Positions 22,630 to 31,520 of a stretch of 39,626 bases of DNA are shown piece by piece. Under the pieces are notes generated by a model. The model was given only the letters and a program-made list of their open reading frames with translations, was not told where the DNA came from and did no database searches. This DNA comes from an uncultured Lachnospiraceae bacterium. Lineage in GTDB: Bacteria > Bacillota > Clostridia > Lachnospirales > Lachnospiraceae. The stretch covers positions 1 through 39,626 of the forward strand of contig CALWQT010000018.1 in the NCBI GenBank assembly GCA_944383765.1, in the 5' to 3' direction. The translations under genes were made by a program, and so were the position numbers. The first letter of the stretch is position 1. The number at the start of each line of letters is the position of its first letter.

Positions 22630-23844
22630 ATGAAAAAGGGAAAAAAGATACGGCTGTTTCAGGCATTCTTTCTGGCAGGCTGCATGACGGTCGGCTCAGG
22701 AATATGGGCCTATGCAGATGTGATACCACCTCTGTCCATCAGTGGAAACCCGGTGCAGACAGTGGCGGTCACGGGAAACTCTTATGAAAACATTGCGATC
22801 TGCCGGGTCAGCAATTATGTAAATGTACGGTCACAGCCTAACACCGCCAGTTCGATTGTAGGTAAGATCTATGATGATTGTGCAGCTACGATTCTGGCAG
22901 TGGTAGATGGAGAAGGCGGTAAATGGTACCAGATGAAATCCGGGAACGTGGAAGGATATATCAAAGCCCAGTTTTTCCTCACCGGGGAAGAAGCGGAAAA
23001 AGTAGCGAAGGAAGTGGGTACCACATATGCTACCGTTACCAGCAATTCCGGACTGCGGTTAAGGCAGGAGCCTTCCCTGACCAGCGGGATCCTGACTACC
23101 CTGGATTCAGGAACCAGTTATGAAGTACTGGGAGAACAGGACGGATTTGCAAAACTTTTGATCGACGATACCCTTCAGGGTTATGTCTCTTGTGATTATA
23201 TCAGCACCAGAGTGGAATTTAACCTGGCGGTGACACTGGAAGAAGAGGCGGCGAAAAACCAGGAGAAGGAACAGCAGAAGCAGGAGGCAGAGGCGGCAAT
23301 CCAGAAGCTGGAAGAGACAAAGCAGGAAAATATCATTCCGGTCAATCCAGCAGGAGAAGGTACGTCCAACAGCACAACGGCTCCGCCGGTGACAGGAGAC
23401 CAGTCTTCCGGAAGTGGTGCGGTAACTTCAGGTGCCAATGGACCGGGGTATTATACAGCAGAAGGAGAAGCCAAAGTCATAAGCGCTACTAGGGAAGCAA
23501 TCGTAGCCTATGCAAAACAGTTCCTGGGTAATCCTTATGTTTATGGAGGCACCAGTCTGACAGAAGGAACCGATTGCTCCGGTTTTACTATGAGTGTATA
23601 CAGCCATTTCGGCATCGATACCGGCCGCAGTTCCAGAGACCAGGCAGCGAAAGGCAGAGAAATCGATATTTCTGCGGTACAGCCGGGAGACCTGCTGTTC
23701 TATGCCAGCGGTGATACCATCAATCATGTTGCCCTTTATATCGGCGGAGGACAGATTATCCATGCGGCTACTTCCAAGACAGGAATCGTGATTGCCAATG
23801 CCAACTACAGGACACCCTGTAAGGCAGTAACATTTCTGGATTGA
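22630..23844 (+). CDS. Secreted SH3-NlpC/P60 cell-wall endopeptidase
   Basis: 404 aa from ATG 22630, after GGAGG at longer than usual spacing. Residues 1-29 form a signal peptide (basic start, hydrophobic core, AYA cleavage motif). Two bacterial SH3 domains follow at about 55-118 and 133-194 (VNVRSQP and LRLRQEP signatures), then a Glu/Gln/Lys-rich coiled coil (~204-234), a Ser/Thr/Gly/Pro linker (~240-275), and an NlpC/P60 domain from about 285 with Cys316 (GTDCSGFT), His366 (NHVALY) and His378. It should cut stem peptides of peptidoglycan outside the membrane. It sits behind trxB with a 16-bp gap, perhaps co-transcribed, though no functional link is evident. Confidence 0.9.
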   Translation: MKKGKKIRLFQAFFLAGCMTVGSGIWAYADVIPPLSISGNPVQTVAVTGNSYENIAICRVSNYVNVRSQPNTASSIVGKIYDDCAATILAVVDGEGGKWYQMKSGNVEGYIKAQFFLTGEEAEKVAKEVGTTYATVTSNSGLRLRQEPSLTSGILTTLDSGTSYEVLGEQDGFAKLLIDDTLQGYVSCDYISTRVEFNLAVTLEEEAAKNQEKEQQKQEAEAAIQKLEETKQENIIPVNPAGEGTSNSTTAPPVTGDQSSGSGAVTSGANGPGYYTAEGEAKVISATREAIVAYAKQFLGNPYVYGGTSLTEGTDCSGFTMSVYSHFGIDTGRSSRDQAAKGREIDISAVQPGDLLFYASGDTINHVALYIGGGQIIHAATSKTGIVIANANYRTPCKAVTFLD

Positions 23845-23874
23845 GACACAAGAAATTACATAAAGAAATGACAG

Positions 23875-23911
23875 AGCTCCGGATATGGAAGATTCCATAC
23901 CGGAGCTTTTT
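23875..23911 (+). terminator. Terminator of the NlpC/P60 gene
   Basis: AGCTCCGG (23875-23882) and TATGGAA pair with TTCCATA and CCGGAGCT (23900-23907), followed by TTTT. Confidence 0.85.
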
Positions 23912-23934
23912 GCAGCTGAAGGAGAAAAGGAGTG

Positions 23935-23968
23935 TTGACAGTTTAAATATTTAAGAATATACTTAAAT
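23935..23968 (+). promoter_or_regulatory. Promoter with ArsR-type operator palindrome
   Basis: TTGACA (23935-23940), 17-bp spacer, TATACT (23958-23963). The palindrome ATTTAAG-N6-CTTAAAT (23949-23968) covers the -10 box. An AT-rich 7-6-7 palindrome over the promoter is typical of ArsR/SmtB operators, and the third gene of the operon encodes such a regulator, so autorepression is likely. Confidence 0.75.
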
Positions 23969-23987
23969 AAAAAAGAGGAGAAACAGT

Positions 23988-24179
23988 ATGAGTCGATATC
24001 TTGCAGTAGTTGGGGAGAGGTGCGTGGCCTGCGGGGCATGCATGAAGGTGTGCCCGAAAAATGCCATTGCGGTGAAACACGGCGTAAGGGCTGTGGTAAG
24101 CCCGGAACAGTGCATAGGCTGTGGCCTGTGCGTGAAGACCTGCCCTGCAGGCATTATAAAAAAAGTGGAGAGAGAATAG
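23988..24179 (+). CDS. 2[4Fe-4S] ferredoxin
   Basis: 63 aa. Two CxxCxxCxxxCP motifs (Cys12, 15, 18, 22 and Cys42, 45, 48, 52) bind two cubane clusters, the standard clostridial electron carrier. It starts the operon ferredoxin - membrane Fe-S protein - ArsR regulator; the next gene begins 2 bp after its stop. As the membrane protein also carries cysteine pairs for Fe-S binding, the two may pass electrons to or from a membrane-bound partner. Confidence 0.85.
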   Translation: MSRYLAVVGERCVACGACMKVCPKNAIAVKHGVRAVVSPEQCIGCGLCVKTCPAGIIKKVERE

Positions 24180-24181
24180 CG

Positions 24182-24757
24182 ATGAAGAAAAAAAGATGGT
24201 ATGATTATCTGTGGATCTATACACCAGTGTATCTGGTTCTGGGAATGTTTAACATTTTGTTTGCCTGGTTGGGTATGATTGAATTTTTGATTCCATTGGG
24301 GATTGCCCTGTTCGGCGGAGGAAAGTTATTCTGTAACCAGTACTGCGGCAGAGGACAGCTGTTTGACCTTTTGGGGAACCGGCTGAAATTGTCCAGGAAA
24401 AAGACACCTCCCCGGTTTCTGTCATCTCCCTGGTTCCGGTATGGATTCCTGGCATTTTTTATGACCATGTTTATCCTGATGATTATAACCACAGTCCATG
24501 TATTTTCCGGAGCCCAGGATCTGAAGCAGGCGGTGACGATTCTCTGGACGTTTAAACTTCCCTGGCAGTTTGCCTATCATGGGACGCTCCTGTCGCCGGG
24601 GGTGGCCCAGTTTGCATTTGGCATGTACAGTATTATGCTGACTTCCAGTATTCTCGGGTTTGTGACCATGGTACTGTTCCGCCCCAGAACCTGGTGTGTC
24701 TATTGTCCTATGGGGACCATGACCCAGGGAATCTGCAGCTTGAAGGAAGGAAAGTGA
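24182..24757 (+). CDS. Membrane 4Fe-4S protein, NapH/CcoG-like
   Basis: 191 aa. About four membrane segments (approximately 14-30, 32-48, 88-106 and 145-165) and cysteines at Cys51/Cys55 (CNQYCGRGQ) and Cys172/Cys175/Cys185 (CVYCPMGT) near the membrane surface, the arrangement found in NapH/NosR/CcoG-type electron-transfer proteins. Start is the ATG at 24182, directly behind the ferredoxin. The usual C-terminal ferredoxin domain of larger relatives is absent; the separate upstream ferredoxin could take its place. The redox partner is unknown. Confidence 0.75.
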   Translation: MKKKRWYDYLWIYTPVYLVLGMFNILFAWLGMIEFLIPLGIALFGGGKLFCNQYCGRGQLFDLLGNRLKLSRKKTPPRFLSSPWFRYGFLAFFMTMFILMIITTVHVFSGAQDLKQAVTILWTFKLPWQFAYHGTLLSPGVAQFAFGMYSIMLTSSILGFVTMVLFRPRTWCVYCPMGTMTQGICSLKEGK

Positions 24758-24763
24758 CACGAT

Positions 24764-25054
24764 ATGGACATGGAAGAACATGCAAAAGAAGTGGCGCAGA
24801 TTTTAAAACTCATTGCCAATGAAAACCGGCTGATGATCTTATGCGCATTGGAGGAAGGGGAACATACGGTTTCGGAAATCCATGACTGGACGGGAGGCAT
24901 CAGTATGGCGGCCCTTTCCCAGCATCTTTCGCAGCTGAAGCTGGCTGGACTGATCGACAATGAAAAAAAAGGCCAGAATGTGTATTACCGGTTGAAAGAT
25001 AGCCGGATCAGAGCAGTCATGGGAGTATTAAAAGAGACATACTGTAAAACATGA
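24764..25054 (+). CDS. ArsR/SmtB-family repressor, possible sulfur or redox sensor
   Basis: 96 aa winged-helix regulator (recognition helix near MAALSQHLSQLKLAG, 48-62; wing NVYYRL, 72-77). Metal-binding CxCxxD of ArsR itself is missing. Instead Cys27 sits in MILCALEEGE, the place of the first cysteine in BigR/SqrR/YgaV-type persulfide sensors, and a second, Cys94, lies near the C-terminus. That would allow a disulfide or polysulfide bridge, so sensing of reactive sulfur or redox state is a reasonable inference. It is the last gene of the ferredoxin operon, 6 bp after its neighbour, and probably binds the palindrome at 23949-23968. Confidence 0.8.
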   Translation: MDMEEHAKEVAQILKLIANENRLMILCALEEGEHTVSEIHDWTGGISMAALSQHLSQLKLAGLIDNEKKGQNVYYRLKDSRIRAVMGVLKETYCKT

Positions 25055-25060
25055 GGACAT

Positions 25061-25098
25061 AAAAACACCCCGGCAGATTGATGCCGGGGGCGTTTTTT
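25061..25098. terminator. Terminator between the ArsR operon and hpf
   Basis: CCCCGGCA (25068-25075) pairs with TGCCGGGG (25082-25089), with A-run before and T6 after, so it can serve both convergent units. Confidence 0.85.
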
Positions 25099-25124
25099 AT
25101 AAAATTGGAAAGATTGCTGTCCTA

Positions 25125-25655
25125 TCAGAATTCAGGTTCGATCAGACCATAGGTATTTCCTTTTCTCTTGTAAACCACATTGACTTCTTCTGTCTCAGAA
25201 TTTAAGAATACATAAAAACTGTGTCCAAGAAGTTCCATCTGTACGCAGGCTTCTTCCGGGTCCATGGGTTTGATGGCAAAACGTTTGGATTTTACGATTC
25301 TGACTTCGTCATCAGCTGCATCATATTCTTCCTGGAGAAATGCCTCTGAGAAGGATAAAGCAGACTGTTTTTTATCAATCAGTTTCTTTTTATACTTTTT
25401 AATCTGTCTTTCAATGATTTCTTCTACCAGGTCAATGGATACATACATATCATTGCTTGTCTCTTCTGCCCGGATCAGATTGCCTTTCATGGGAATGGTT
25501 ACCTCAATTTTCTGCCGGTCTTTCTGTACGCTCAATGTAACGATCACTTCTGTATCAGGAGTAAAGTACCGTTCCAGCTTTCCAATCTTTTCTTCTACTG
25601 CCGACTTGAGTCCAGGAGTCACCTCTATATTTCTACCTGTAATCGTATAACGCAT
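25125..25655 (-). CDS. hpf: Long-form ribosome hibernation promoting factor
   Basis: 176 aa. The N-terminal ~100 residues (MRYTITGRNIEVTPGLKSAV onward) are the S30AE domain that binds the 30S decoding region. A linker and a ~55-residue C-terminal dimerisation domain (from about 118: RIVKSKRFAIKPMDPEEA) follow, which pairs two ribosomes into an inactive 100S dimer. This long form is standard in Bacillota, where the gene commonly lies next to secA and prfB as here. On the opposite strand from secA. Confidence 0.92.
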   Translation of the reverse strand: MRYTITGRNIEVTPGLKSAVEEKIGKLERYFTPDTEVIVTLSVQKDRQKIEVTIPMKGNLIRAEETSNDMYVSIDLVEEIIERQIKKYKKKLIDKKQSALSFSEAFLQEEYDAADDEVRIVKSKRFAIKPMDPEEACVQMELLGHSFYVFLNSETEEVNVVYKRKGNTYGLIEPEF

Positions 25656-25688
25656 AAACCATCAACTCCTTTTTCTTATGATGCTGTT

Positions 25689-25717
25689 ATTATAGCACAT
25701 AAATTCAAAAAACTCAA
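25689..25717 (-). promoter_or_regulatory. Promoter of hpf
   Basis: Minus strand TTGAGT (25717-25712), 17-bp spacer, TATAAT (25694-25689). Confidence 0.7.
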
Positions 25718-25736
25718 TCTAATTATCAGAAATATT

Positions 25737-25764
25737 TTGACAATTATTCTTAATATTTTATAAA
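25737..25764 (+). promoter_or_regulatory. Possible promoter into the hpf-secA intergenic region
   Basis: TTGACA (25737-25742), 16-bp spacer, TATAAA (25759-25764). If active, it would make a transcript through the 9-mer cluster towards secA. No sigma factor preference can be read. Confidence 0.4.
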
Positions 25765-25935
25765 AATTCTATTTTTGTCTGTTTGGAATCCATTGCAAAA
25801 CTATAGGTACGGATGGGAAAATGTCAATAGGAAACCTTGTATTTTATGTCGAAAAAGGAAAATTTATGACAAGTAGACAAAAACAGAAGAAAGGGAGTGC
25901 TTGTCTGTTCCTGTACTGGATGTGGGGAAGAACAA

Positions 25936-26059
25936 TGTGGATAATGTGGATAACTTGGTGTATAACTGGTTTTTGCGAAAAAAAAGAAGTTTTTCTGTGT
26001 GGACAAAAAAGGAATATCTTGTCGAAAGAGAGTGTGGATAATGTGGAGAATGTGGAAAA
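25936..26059 (+). repeat. Cluster of DnaA-box-like 9-mers
   Basis: TGTGGATAA, the inverse of the DnaA box TTATCCACA, occurs at 25936-25944, 25945-25953 and 26033-26041. One-base variants follow: TGTGGACAA at 25998-26006, TGTGGAGAA at 26042-26050 and TGTGGAAAA at 26051-26059. All have the same orientation, and copies are head-to-tail without gaps in two groups. The rest of 25656-26249 shows no gene I can support. Confidence 0.75.
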
Positions 26060-26160
26060 GAACCTGTGTTCTTGTGCAATATGCTAAGTTTACCATAAAA
26101 TTATGCTTATGTAAACATATGTGTCTTTCGTGTGAATATTGTTAATTTTTCATGAACAAG

Positions 26161-26189
26161 TTGAATAAGAGAAAGGTTGGTGTTACAAT
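26161..26189 (+). promoter_or_regulatory. Promoter of secA
   Basis: TTGAAT (26161-26166), 17-bp spacer, TACAAT (26184-26189), about 60 bp before the start codon. Confidence 0.6.
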
Positions 26190-26249
26190 ATATAAGATTA
26201 TCGTATTATTTCGATGTGTTAGTAAGAAATAAGAAGTAGGAGAACTTAG

Positions 26250-28823
26250 ATGAATATTTTTGAAAAAGTCTTTGGCACACACAGTGAGCGGGAATTGAAG
26301 CTGATCTATCCCATCGTGGATAAAATAGAGTCTTTGAGACCGGAGATGCAGGCGCTGTCTGATGAGGAGCTGCGGGACAAGACAAGGCAGTTTAAGGAAC
26401 GTCTTGGAAATGGAGAGACGCTGGACGATATTTTGCCGGAAGCGTTTGCGGCAATCAGGGAAGCTGCAAAAAGAACACTGAATATGGAACACTATCGTGT
26501 CCAGCTGATCGGTGGTATTGTTCTTCATCAGGGAAGAATTGCGGAGATGAGAACTGGTGAAGGAAAGACTCTGGTTTCCACAGCCCCCGCATATCTGAAT
26601 GCGCTGGCCGGCAAGGGAGTCCATATTGTTACGGTCAATGACTATCTGGCAAAACGTGACGCAGAGTGGATGGGACGCGTCCATGAATTCATGGGCCTGA
26701 CAGTAGGCGTTGTGTTGAACAGTATGACAACCGCTGAGAGGAAAGCGGCTTATGCCTGTGATATTACCTATGTGACAAACAATGAGCTGGGCTTTGACTA
26801 TCTGAGAGACAATATGGCTATCTATAAAGAGCAGATGGTTCTGAGAGACCTGGATTATGCCATTATCGACGAGGTGGACTCTGTACTGATCGATGAGGCA
26901 AGGACTCCTCTTATTATTTCCGGACAGAGCGGAAAGTCTACCAAGCTCTATGAAGTATGCGATGTTCTGGCAAGACAGCTGGAAAGAGGCGAAGAATCCG
27001 GAGAGTTTTCCAAGATCGGCGCTATTATGGGTGAAGAGATTGAGGAGACAGGAGACTTTGTTGTTAATGAGAAAGATAAGATTGTCAATCTGACAGAAGC
27101 CGGTGTAAAGAAAGTGGAGGAATTCTTCCATATTGAAAACCTGGCGGATCCGGAGAACCTGGAAATCCAGCACAATATTATCCTGGCTCTTCGTGCCAAT
27201 TACCTCATGTTCCGGGACAAGGATTATGTGGTAAAAGACGATGAAGTTCTGATCGTAGATGAATTTACCGGACGTATCATGCCGGGACGCCGTTATTCAG
27301 ACGGTCTCCATCAGGCAATCGAGGCAAAAGAGCACGTGCAGGTAAAGAGGGAGAGTAAAACCCTTGCTACGATCACATTCCAGAACTTCTTTAACAAGTT
27401 TAATAAGAAGGCAGGTATGACCGGTACGGCATTGACGGAGGAAAAGGAATTCCGTAATACCTATGGTATGGATGCGATTGCCATACCGACGAATAAACCG
27501 GTGATCCGTATTGACCATGAAGATGCGGTTTATAAGACCAAAAAAGAGAAGTTTGAGGCAGTGGTCAATGACATTGTGGCGACTCACGAAAAAGGTCAGC
27601 CTGTTTTGGTTGGTACCATTACCATTGAAACGTCTGAGATGCTCAGCCGTATGCTGAAAAAACGGGGCATTCCCCATAAAGTACTGAACGCCAAGTACCA
27701 TGAACTGGAGGCAGAGATCGTAGCAGATGCCGGAATTCATGGAGCGGTGACCATTGCTACCAATATGGCTGGCCGTGGTACGGATATTAAACTGGACGAA
27801 GAATCCAGGGCTTTAGGCGGTCTGAAGATCATTGGTACGGAGAGGCATGAATCCCGGCGTATTGATAATCAGCTGCGTGGCCGTTCCGGCCGTCAGGGCG
27901 ATCCGGGTGAATCCAGATTTTACATTTCTCTGGAAGATGACCTGATGAGATTGTTCGGTTCTGAAAGACTGATGGGTATGTTTAATGCCTTGGGTGTTCC
28001 GGAAGGAGAGCAGATTGAACATAAGATGCTGTCCAATGCCATTGAGAAAGCCCAGATGAAGATTGAGAACAATAACTACGGAATCCGTGAGAACCTGCTC
28101 AAATATGATGAAGTGAATAATGAGCAGCGGGAAATCATCTATGCAGAGCGCCGTAAAGTGTTAAATGGCGGAAATATGAGAGACCTGATTCTCAAGATGA
28201 TCACGGATATTGTGGAAAATGCAGTAGATATGTCTATTTCTGATGAGCAGACACCGGAAAACTGGGATCTGAAAGAGCTTAACAGCCTTCTTCTTCCCAT
28301 CGTACCGTTGAAGCCGGTAACGCTGACGGACGAAATCAAGGGGATGAAGAAGAATGAGCTGAAACATCATCTGAAAGAGGCAGCGATCAAACTGTATGAA
28401 GCAAAAGAGGCAGAATTCCCGGATCCGGAACAGATTCGTGAAATCGAGCGTGTGGTACTCCTGAAAGTCATTGACAACAAATGGATGTCCCATATCGATG
28501 ATATGGACCAGCTCCGTCAGGGTATTGGCCTGCAGGCTTATGGTCAGCGAGATCCTCTGGTGGAATATAAGATGAGCGCCTATGAGATGTTTGAAGGAAT
28601 GACGGCTGCAGTCCAGGAAGATACCGTCCGCATCCTTCTTCATATCCGTGTAGAGCAGAAGGTGGAGAGGGAACCGGCTGCGAAAGTGACGGGCACCAAT
28701 CGGGATACCAGCTCTGTGGCAGAGCCTAAGCGGAGAGAGGTAAAGAAGATATATCCCAATGATCCGTGTCCCTGCGGAAGCGGAAAGAAATATAAACAGT
28801 GCTGTGGAAGAAAACCTGTTTAG
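26250..28823 (+). CDS. secA: Preprotein translocase ATPase SecA
   Basis: 857 aa, full length. It pushes unfolded secretory proteins through SecYEG by ATP hydrolysis at the cytoplasmic membrane. Visible: Walker A TGEGKT (102-107), Walker B-type IIDEVDS, the GRGTDIKL and [10 protein letters not shown] helicase motifs of the second nucleotide fold, and the C-terminal zinc-binding [13 protein letters not shown] (840-852). The ribosome site is AGGAG before ATG 26250. It is followed by prfB in the same direction with a 49-bp gap; the pair is co-transcribed in many Bacillota. Confidence 0.97.
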   Translation: MNIFEKVFGTHSERELKLIYPIVDKIESLRPEMQALSDEELRDKTRQFKERLGNGETLDDILPEAFAAIREAAKRTLNMEHYRVQLIGGIVLHQGRIAEMRTGEGKTLVSTAPAYLNALAGKGVHIVTVNDYLAKRDAEWMGRVHEFMGLTVGVVLNSMTTAERKAAYACDITYVTNNELGFDYLRDNMAIYKEQMVLRDLDYAIIDEVDSVLIDEARTPLIISGQSGKSTKLYEVCDVLARQLERGEESGEFSKIGAIMGEEIEETGDFVVNEKDKIVNLTEAGVKKVEEFFHIENLADPENLEIQHNIILALRANYLMFRDKDYVVKDDEVLIVDEFTGRIMPGRRYSDGLHQAIEAKEHVQVKRESKTLATITFQNFFNKFNKKAGMTGTALTEEKEFRNTYGMDAIAIPTNKPVIRIDHEDAVYKTKKEKFEAVVNDIVATHEKGQPVLVGTITIETSEMLSRMLKKRGIPHKVLNAKYHELEAEIVADAGIHGAVTIATNMAGRGTDIKLDEESRALGGLKIIGTERHESRRIDNQLRGRSGRQGDPGESRFYISLEDDLMRLFGSERLMGMFNALGVPEGEQIEHKMLSNAIEKAQMKIENNNYGIRENLLKYDEVNNEQREIIYAERRKVLNGGNMRDLILKMITDIVENAVDMSISDEQTPENWDLKELNSLLLPIVPLKPVTLTDEIKGMKKNELKHHLKEAAIKLYEAKEAEFPDPEQIREIERVVLLKVIDNKWMSHIDDMDQLRQGIGLQAYGQRDPLVEYKMSAYEMFEGMTAAVQEDTVRILLHIRVEQKVEREPAAKVTGTNRDTSSVAEPKRREVKKIYPNDPCPCGSGKKYKQCCGRKPV

Positions 28824-28872
28824 GACAGGGAGAATTCCTGAAAGAAATATAAAATGAAAGAAGGTGACATTA

Positions 28873-30010
28873 GTGGTAGAACTGGATCAGTTTAAATATA
28901 CATTATCAACCTTTGAAAAACCATTAGTGGAAGTGAGGGATTCACTTTGACCTGGATAATAAGGTCAAACGAATCGCAGAATTAGACAAGTCTATGGAAG
29001 AACCGGATTTCTGGAATGACCCGGAACGTTCCACCAAGATCGTGAAGGAAGCAAAGAATCTGAAAGATACTGTGGAAGGGTTCCAGAAGCTGGAAGAGGA
29101 ATTTGAAGAAATCGGTCTGATGATCGAGATGGGAAATGAGGAAAATGACCCTTCTCTGATTCCGGAAATTGATGAAATGCTGAAAGATTTCCAGGAAAAA
29201 CTGGAGAGCCTGCGCATCGGAACGTTGCTTTCCGGTGAATACGACAACAGCAATGCAATCCTGCGGCTGAATGCAGGGGCTGGCGGAACAGAATCCTGTG
29301 ACTGGTGTGGTATGCTTTACCGTATGTATTGCAGGTGGGCAGACAGCAAAGGATTTTCTACAGAGGTTCTGGATTATCTGGATGGAGATGAAGCTGGAAT
29401 CAAGTCGGTGACCGTACAGATCAACGGTGAAAATGCTTATGGCTATCTGAAGTCGGAACGGGGAGTTCACCGTCTGGTAAGAATTTCTCCCTTTAATGCG
29501 GCAGGGAAAAGACAGACTTCCTTTGTTTCCTGTGATGTGATGCCGGATATTGAAGAGGATCTGGATGTGGATATCAATCCGGATGATTTAAGAATTGATA
29601 CGTACCGCTCCAGCGGCGCCGGAGGCCAGCATATCAATAAGACTTCTTCCGCAATCCGTATTACCCACATTCCTACGGGAATTGTGGTTCAGTGTCAGAA
29701 TGAACGTTCCCAGTTCCAGAATAAGGATAAGGCCATGCAGATGCTGAAAGCGAAACTGTATATGCTGAAGCAGCAGGAGAATGCAGAAAAACTTTCTGAT
29801 ATCCGGGGAGATGTGAAGGAAATTGGCTGGGGTAACCAGATCCGTTCTTATGTCCTGCAGCCGTATACCATGGTGAAAGACCACAGGACCGGTGCGGAAA
29901 GCGGAAATGCCCAGGCAGTGCTGGATGGAAATATCGATCTGTTTATCAGTGAATATTTGAAATGGCAGAGCCTTGGAGGCCCGGACAGAGGGGCCGATGA
30001 GGAAATGTAG
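28873..30010 (+). CDS. prfB: Peptide chain release factor 2 with programmed +1 frameshift
   Basis: Translation starts at GTG 28873, 6 nt after AAGGTG, and runs 25 codons to an in-frame TGA at 28948-28950 within CTT-TGA-C, the classic RF2 slippery stop. An AGGG Shine-Dalgarno-like box just upstream helps the shift. Shifting +1 at CTT gives a 378 aa product (join 28873-28947, 28949-30010). The RF2 anticodon-like SPF (in RISPFNAAG) and the peptidyl-hydrolysis motif GGQ (SGAGGQHIN) are present. It terminates at UGA and UAA. When RF2 is scarce the stop is read slowly and frameshifting rises, giving autoregulation. Confidence 0.95.
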
Positions 30011-30034
30011 GCATGATGGCGGCTGAGATGAGAG

Positions 30035-30063
30035 AAGAATCCCCGGAAAGGGATTCTTTTCTT
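30035..30063 (+). terminator. Terminator after prfB
   Basis: AAGAATCCC (30035-30043) pairs with GGGATTCTT (30050-30058), followed by T-rich sequence. Confidence 0.75.
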
Positions 30064-30107
30064 GCATTAACAGGCAATGTGTCTGCAGATGGAACAAAAG
30101 AGGTATT

Positions 30108-30551
30108 ATGAAAGAAAAAAGCAGATATTTTGTGATCAAACAAAAAGCAGTTCCAGATGTGTTGCTGAAAGTAGTGGAGGCAAAAAGACTTCTGGAATCA
30201 GAAAGAGCGATGACGATCCAGGAGGCAGTAGACCAGGTGGGCATCAGCCGCAGCTCTTTTTATAAATATAAGGATGATATATTTCCCTTTTATGATAATA
30301 CAAGGGGAAAAACCATTACTCTTGTGGTACAGATGGATGATGTCCAGGGAAGCCTGGCTGGAATCCTGAACCGTGTGGCGTCCTATAAGGCGAACGTACT
30401 GACAATCCATCAGAGCATTCCTGTCAACGGAGTTGCCACGGTCACGATGAGCGTGGAGGTTGGGTTTCAGACCGGAGATATATCCGGCATGGTGGATGAA
30501 ATTCAGGATATGGAACATGTCCACTATGTAAAGATACTGTCGGGGGAATGA
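30108..30551 (+). CDS. ACT-domain protein of the PheB/UPF0735 type
   Basis: 147 aa. An N-terminal helix-turn-helix-like segment (RAMTIQEAVDQVGISRSSFYKYKD, ~37-60) precedes an ACT domain (~70-145; ITLVVQMDDVQGSLAGILNRVA, then TVTMSVEV). ACT domains bind amino acids; PheB-like proteins have been linked to phenylalanine metabolism by neighbourhood, not by demonstrated chorismate mutase chemistry. A DNA-binding, amino-acid-sensing regulator is as plausible. Its stop overlaps the start of the next gene (ATGA), so the two are translationally linked. Confidence 0.8.
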   Translation: MKEKSRYFVIKQKAVPDVLLKVVEAKRLLESERAMTIQEAVDQVGISRSSFYKYKDDIFPFYDNTRGKTITLVVQMDDVQGSLAGILNRVASYKANVLTIHQSIPVNGVATVTMSVEVGFQTGDISGMVDEIQDMEHVHYVKILSGE

Positions 30552-30904
30552 TGGATATGCTGGGAAAGATGATGGAATTTTTCGAGGCTGCCGGCATTCC
30601 CTGTGTGTTTCACCTGGTAACTGGATTCTATTGCCCCGGGTGCGGAGGGACCAGAGCGGTAAAAGCTCTGCTCAGGGGAGAGATAAGGGCCAGTATACGC
30701 TATAATCCTATGGTGGCTTATGGGGCCGGGGTTTTAGTCCTTATTGCAATATCCTGGGGATTTTCCCGTCTTATGGGAAAACCAGGTCTTTTTATAAAAA
30801 AATATGGGATTTTTCTGGCGGGAGGTCTGGTGATTGGGCTGATCAATTGTATGTATAAGAATTATTATCTGATTGTAAAAGGTATAGATCTGCTCCAGCC
30901 CTGA
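30548..30904 (+). CDS. DUF2752-family membrane protein
   Basis: 118 aa with about three hydrophobic segments (~15-30, 55-75, 85-105). The family motif CPGCGGTRAVKALLRGE (~28-44) is intact, with two cysteines that might bind metal or form a disulfide. Function is not known. The ATG overlaps the ACT gene stop as ATGA; a second ATG directly follows. A strong terminator comes 10 bp after the stop. Confidence 0.8.
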   Translation: MMDMLGKMMEFFEAAGIPCVFHLVTGFYCPGCGGTRAVKALLRGEIRASIRYNPMVAYGAGVLVLIAISWGFSRLMGKPGLFIKKYGIFLAGGLVIGLINCMYKNYYLIVKGIDLLQP

Positions 30905-30913
30905 GAAAAGATA

Positions 30914-30960
30914 AAAAACGGAACCGCTCATGGTGTTTTGCCATGAGCGGTTCCGTTTTT
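30914..30960. terminator. Strong bidirectional terminator
   Basis: A 20-bp perfect stem (30914-30933 with 30941-30960), with A and T runs at its foot. It even includes the first bases of the stop codon of the minus-strand gene that ends at 30959. Confidence 0.95.
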
Positions 30961-31309
30961 ATAGCGATGGAATCACACCGCTTTGAATCAGATCCATCAT
31001 CTGATGATACATTTTGATATACATAGGACCAAATTCAGGATCAGGTAAGATCACCCGGTATACACAGATAATAATAAGATAGGAACAAAGGCTGATCACA
31101 ATGCTGATAATAGACAGGATCAGTCCTGCCATGGCAACTCCGGTAAGATGATTTCCGCTGCGGTTCCTTTCGATCAGGGCAATGGTAAGTCCTGCCATGG
31201 CGATAGGAAACTGAAGAAGGGGAGAGCCGCAGACAAAAAAAGAAAGTATAGCGGCGACCAGCGAAAAAAAGCCTATATTTGGAGTGGTGTTTTTCTTTGT
31301 TGGTTCCAT
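30959..31309 (-). CDS. Small DUF4190-like membrane protein
   Basis: 116 aa from the ATG at 31309, 6 nt after GGAGGG; a longer in-frame extension lies upstream, but lacks a comparable ribosome site. Two or three hydrophobic segments (~12-30, 34-50, 60-90) around the sequence FPIAMAGLTIALIERNR and TGVAMAGLILSIISIV. The latter, a Gly-rich A-G-L-I-L repeat, is typical of the DUF4190 family. Function unknown. Family assignment from memory. Confidence 0.65.
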   Translation of the reverse strand: MEPTKKNTTPNIGFFSLVAAILSFFVCGSPLLQFPIAMAGLTIALIERNRSGNHLTGVAMAGLILSIISIVISLCSYLIIICVYRVILPDPEFGPMYIKMYHQMMDLIQSGVIPSL

Positions 31310-31520
31310 TGGTGTCCCTCCGTAAGTCAGATACATTAAAAAATATGCTCTAATCTTAGCACGAAACGTGGAGAATGTCCAGACGGGAAGGAGACAGAAA
31401 ACACTCAGCCAATAAATCTCTGGACAAGAGGGGGAAACGGGCGGTATAATGCACCAGTAGGGTTTTTCCCTGCCTGGAAAGTATTTGAGAGTCTGTATAG
31501 ATGGAGGAATGTTCGGCAAC

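Noticed and set aside
25821..26087. Plus-strand 88-codon frame between hpf and secA
   Set aside because: No ribosome site, odd composition with Trp-Met repeats created by the TGTGGATAA 9-mers, and it covers the repeat cluster.
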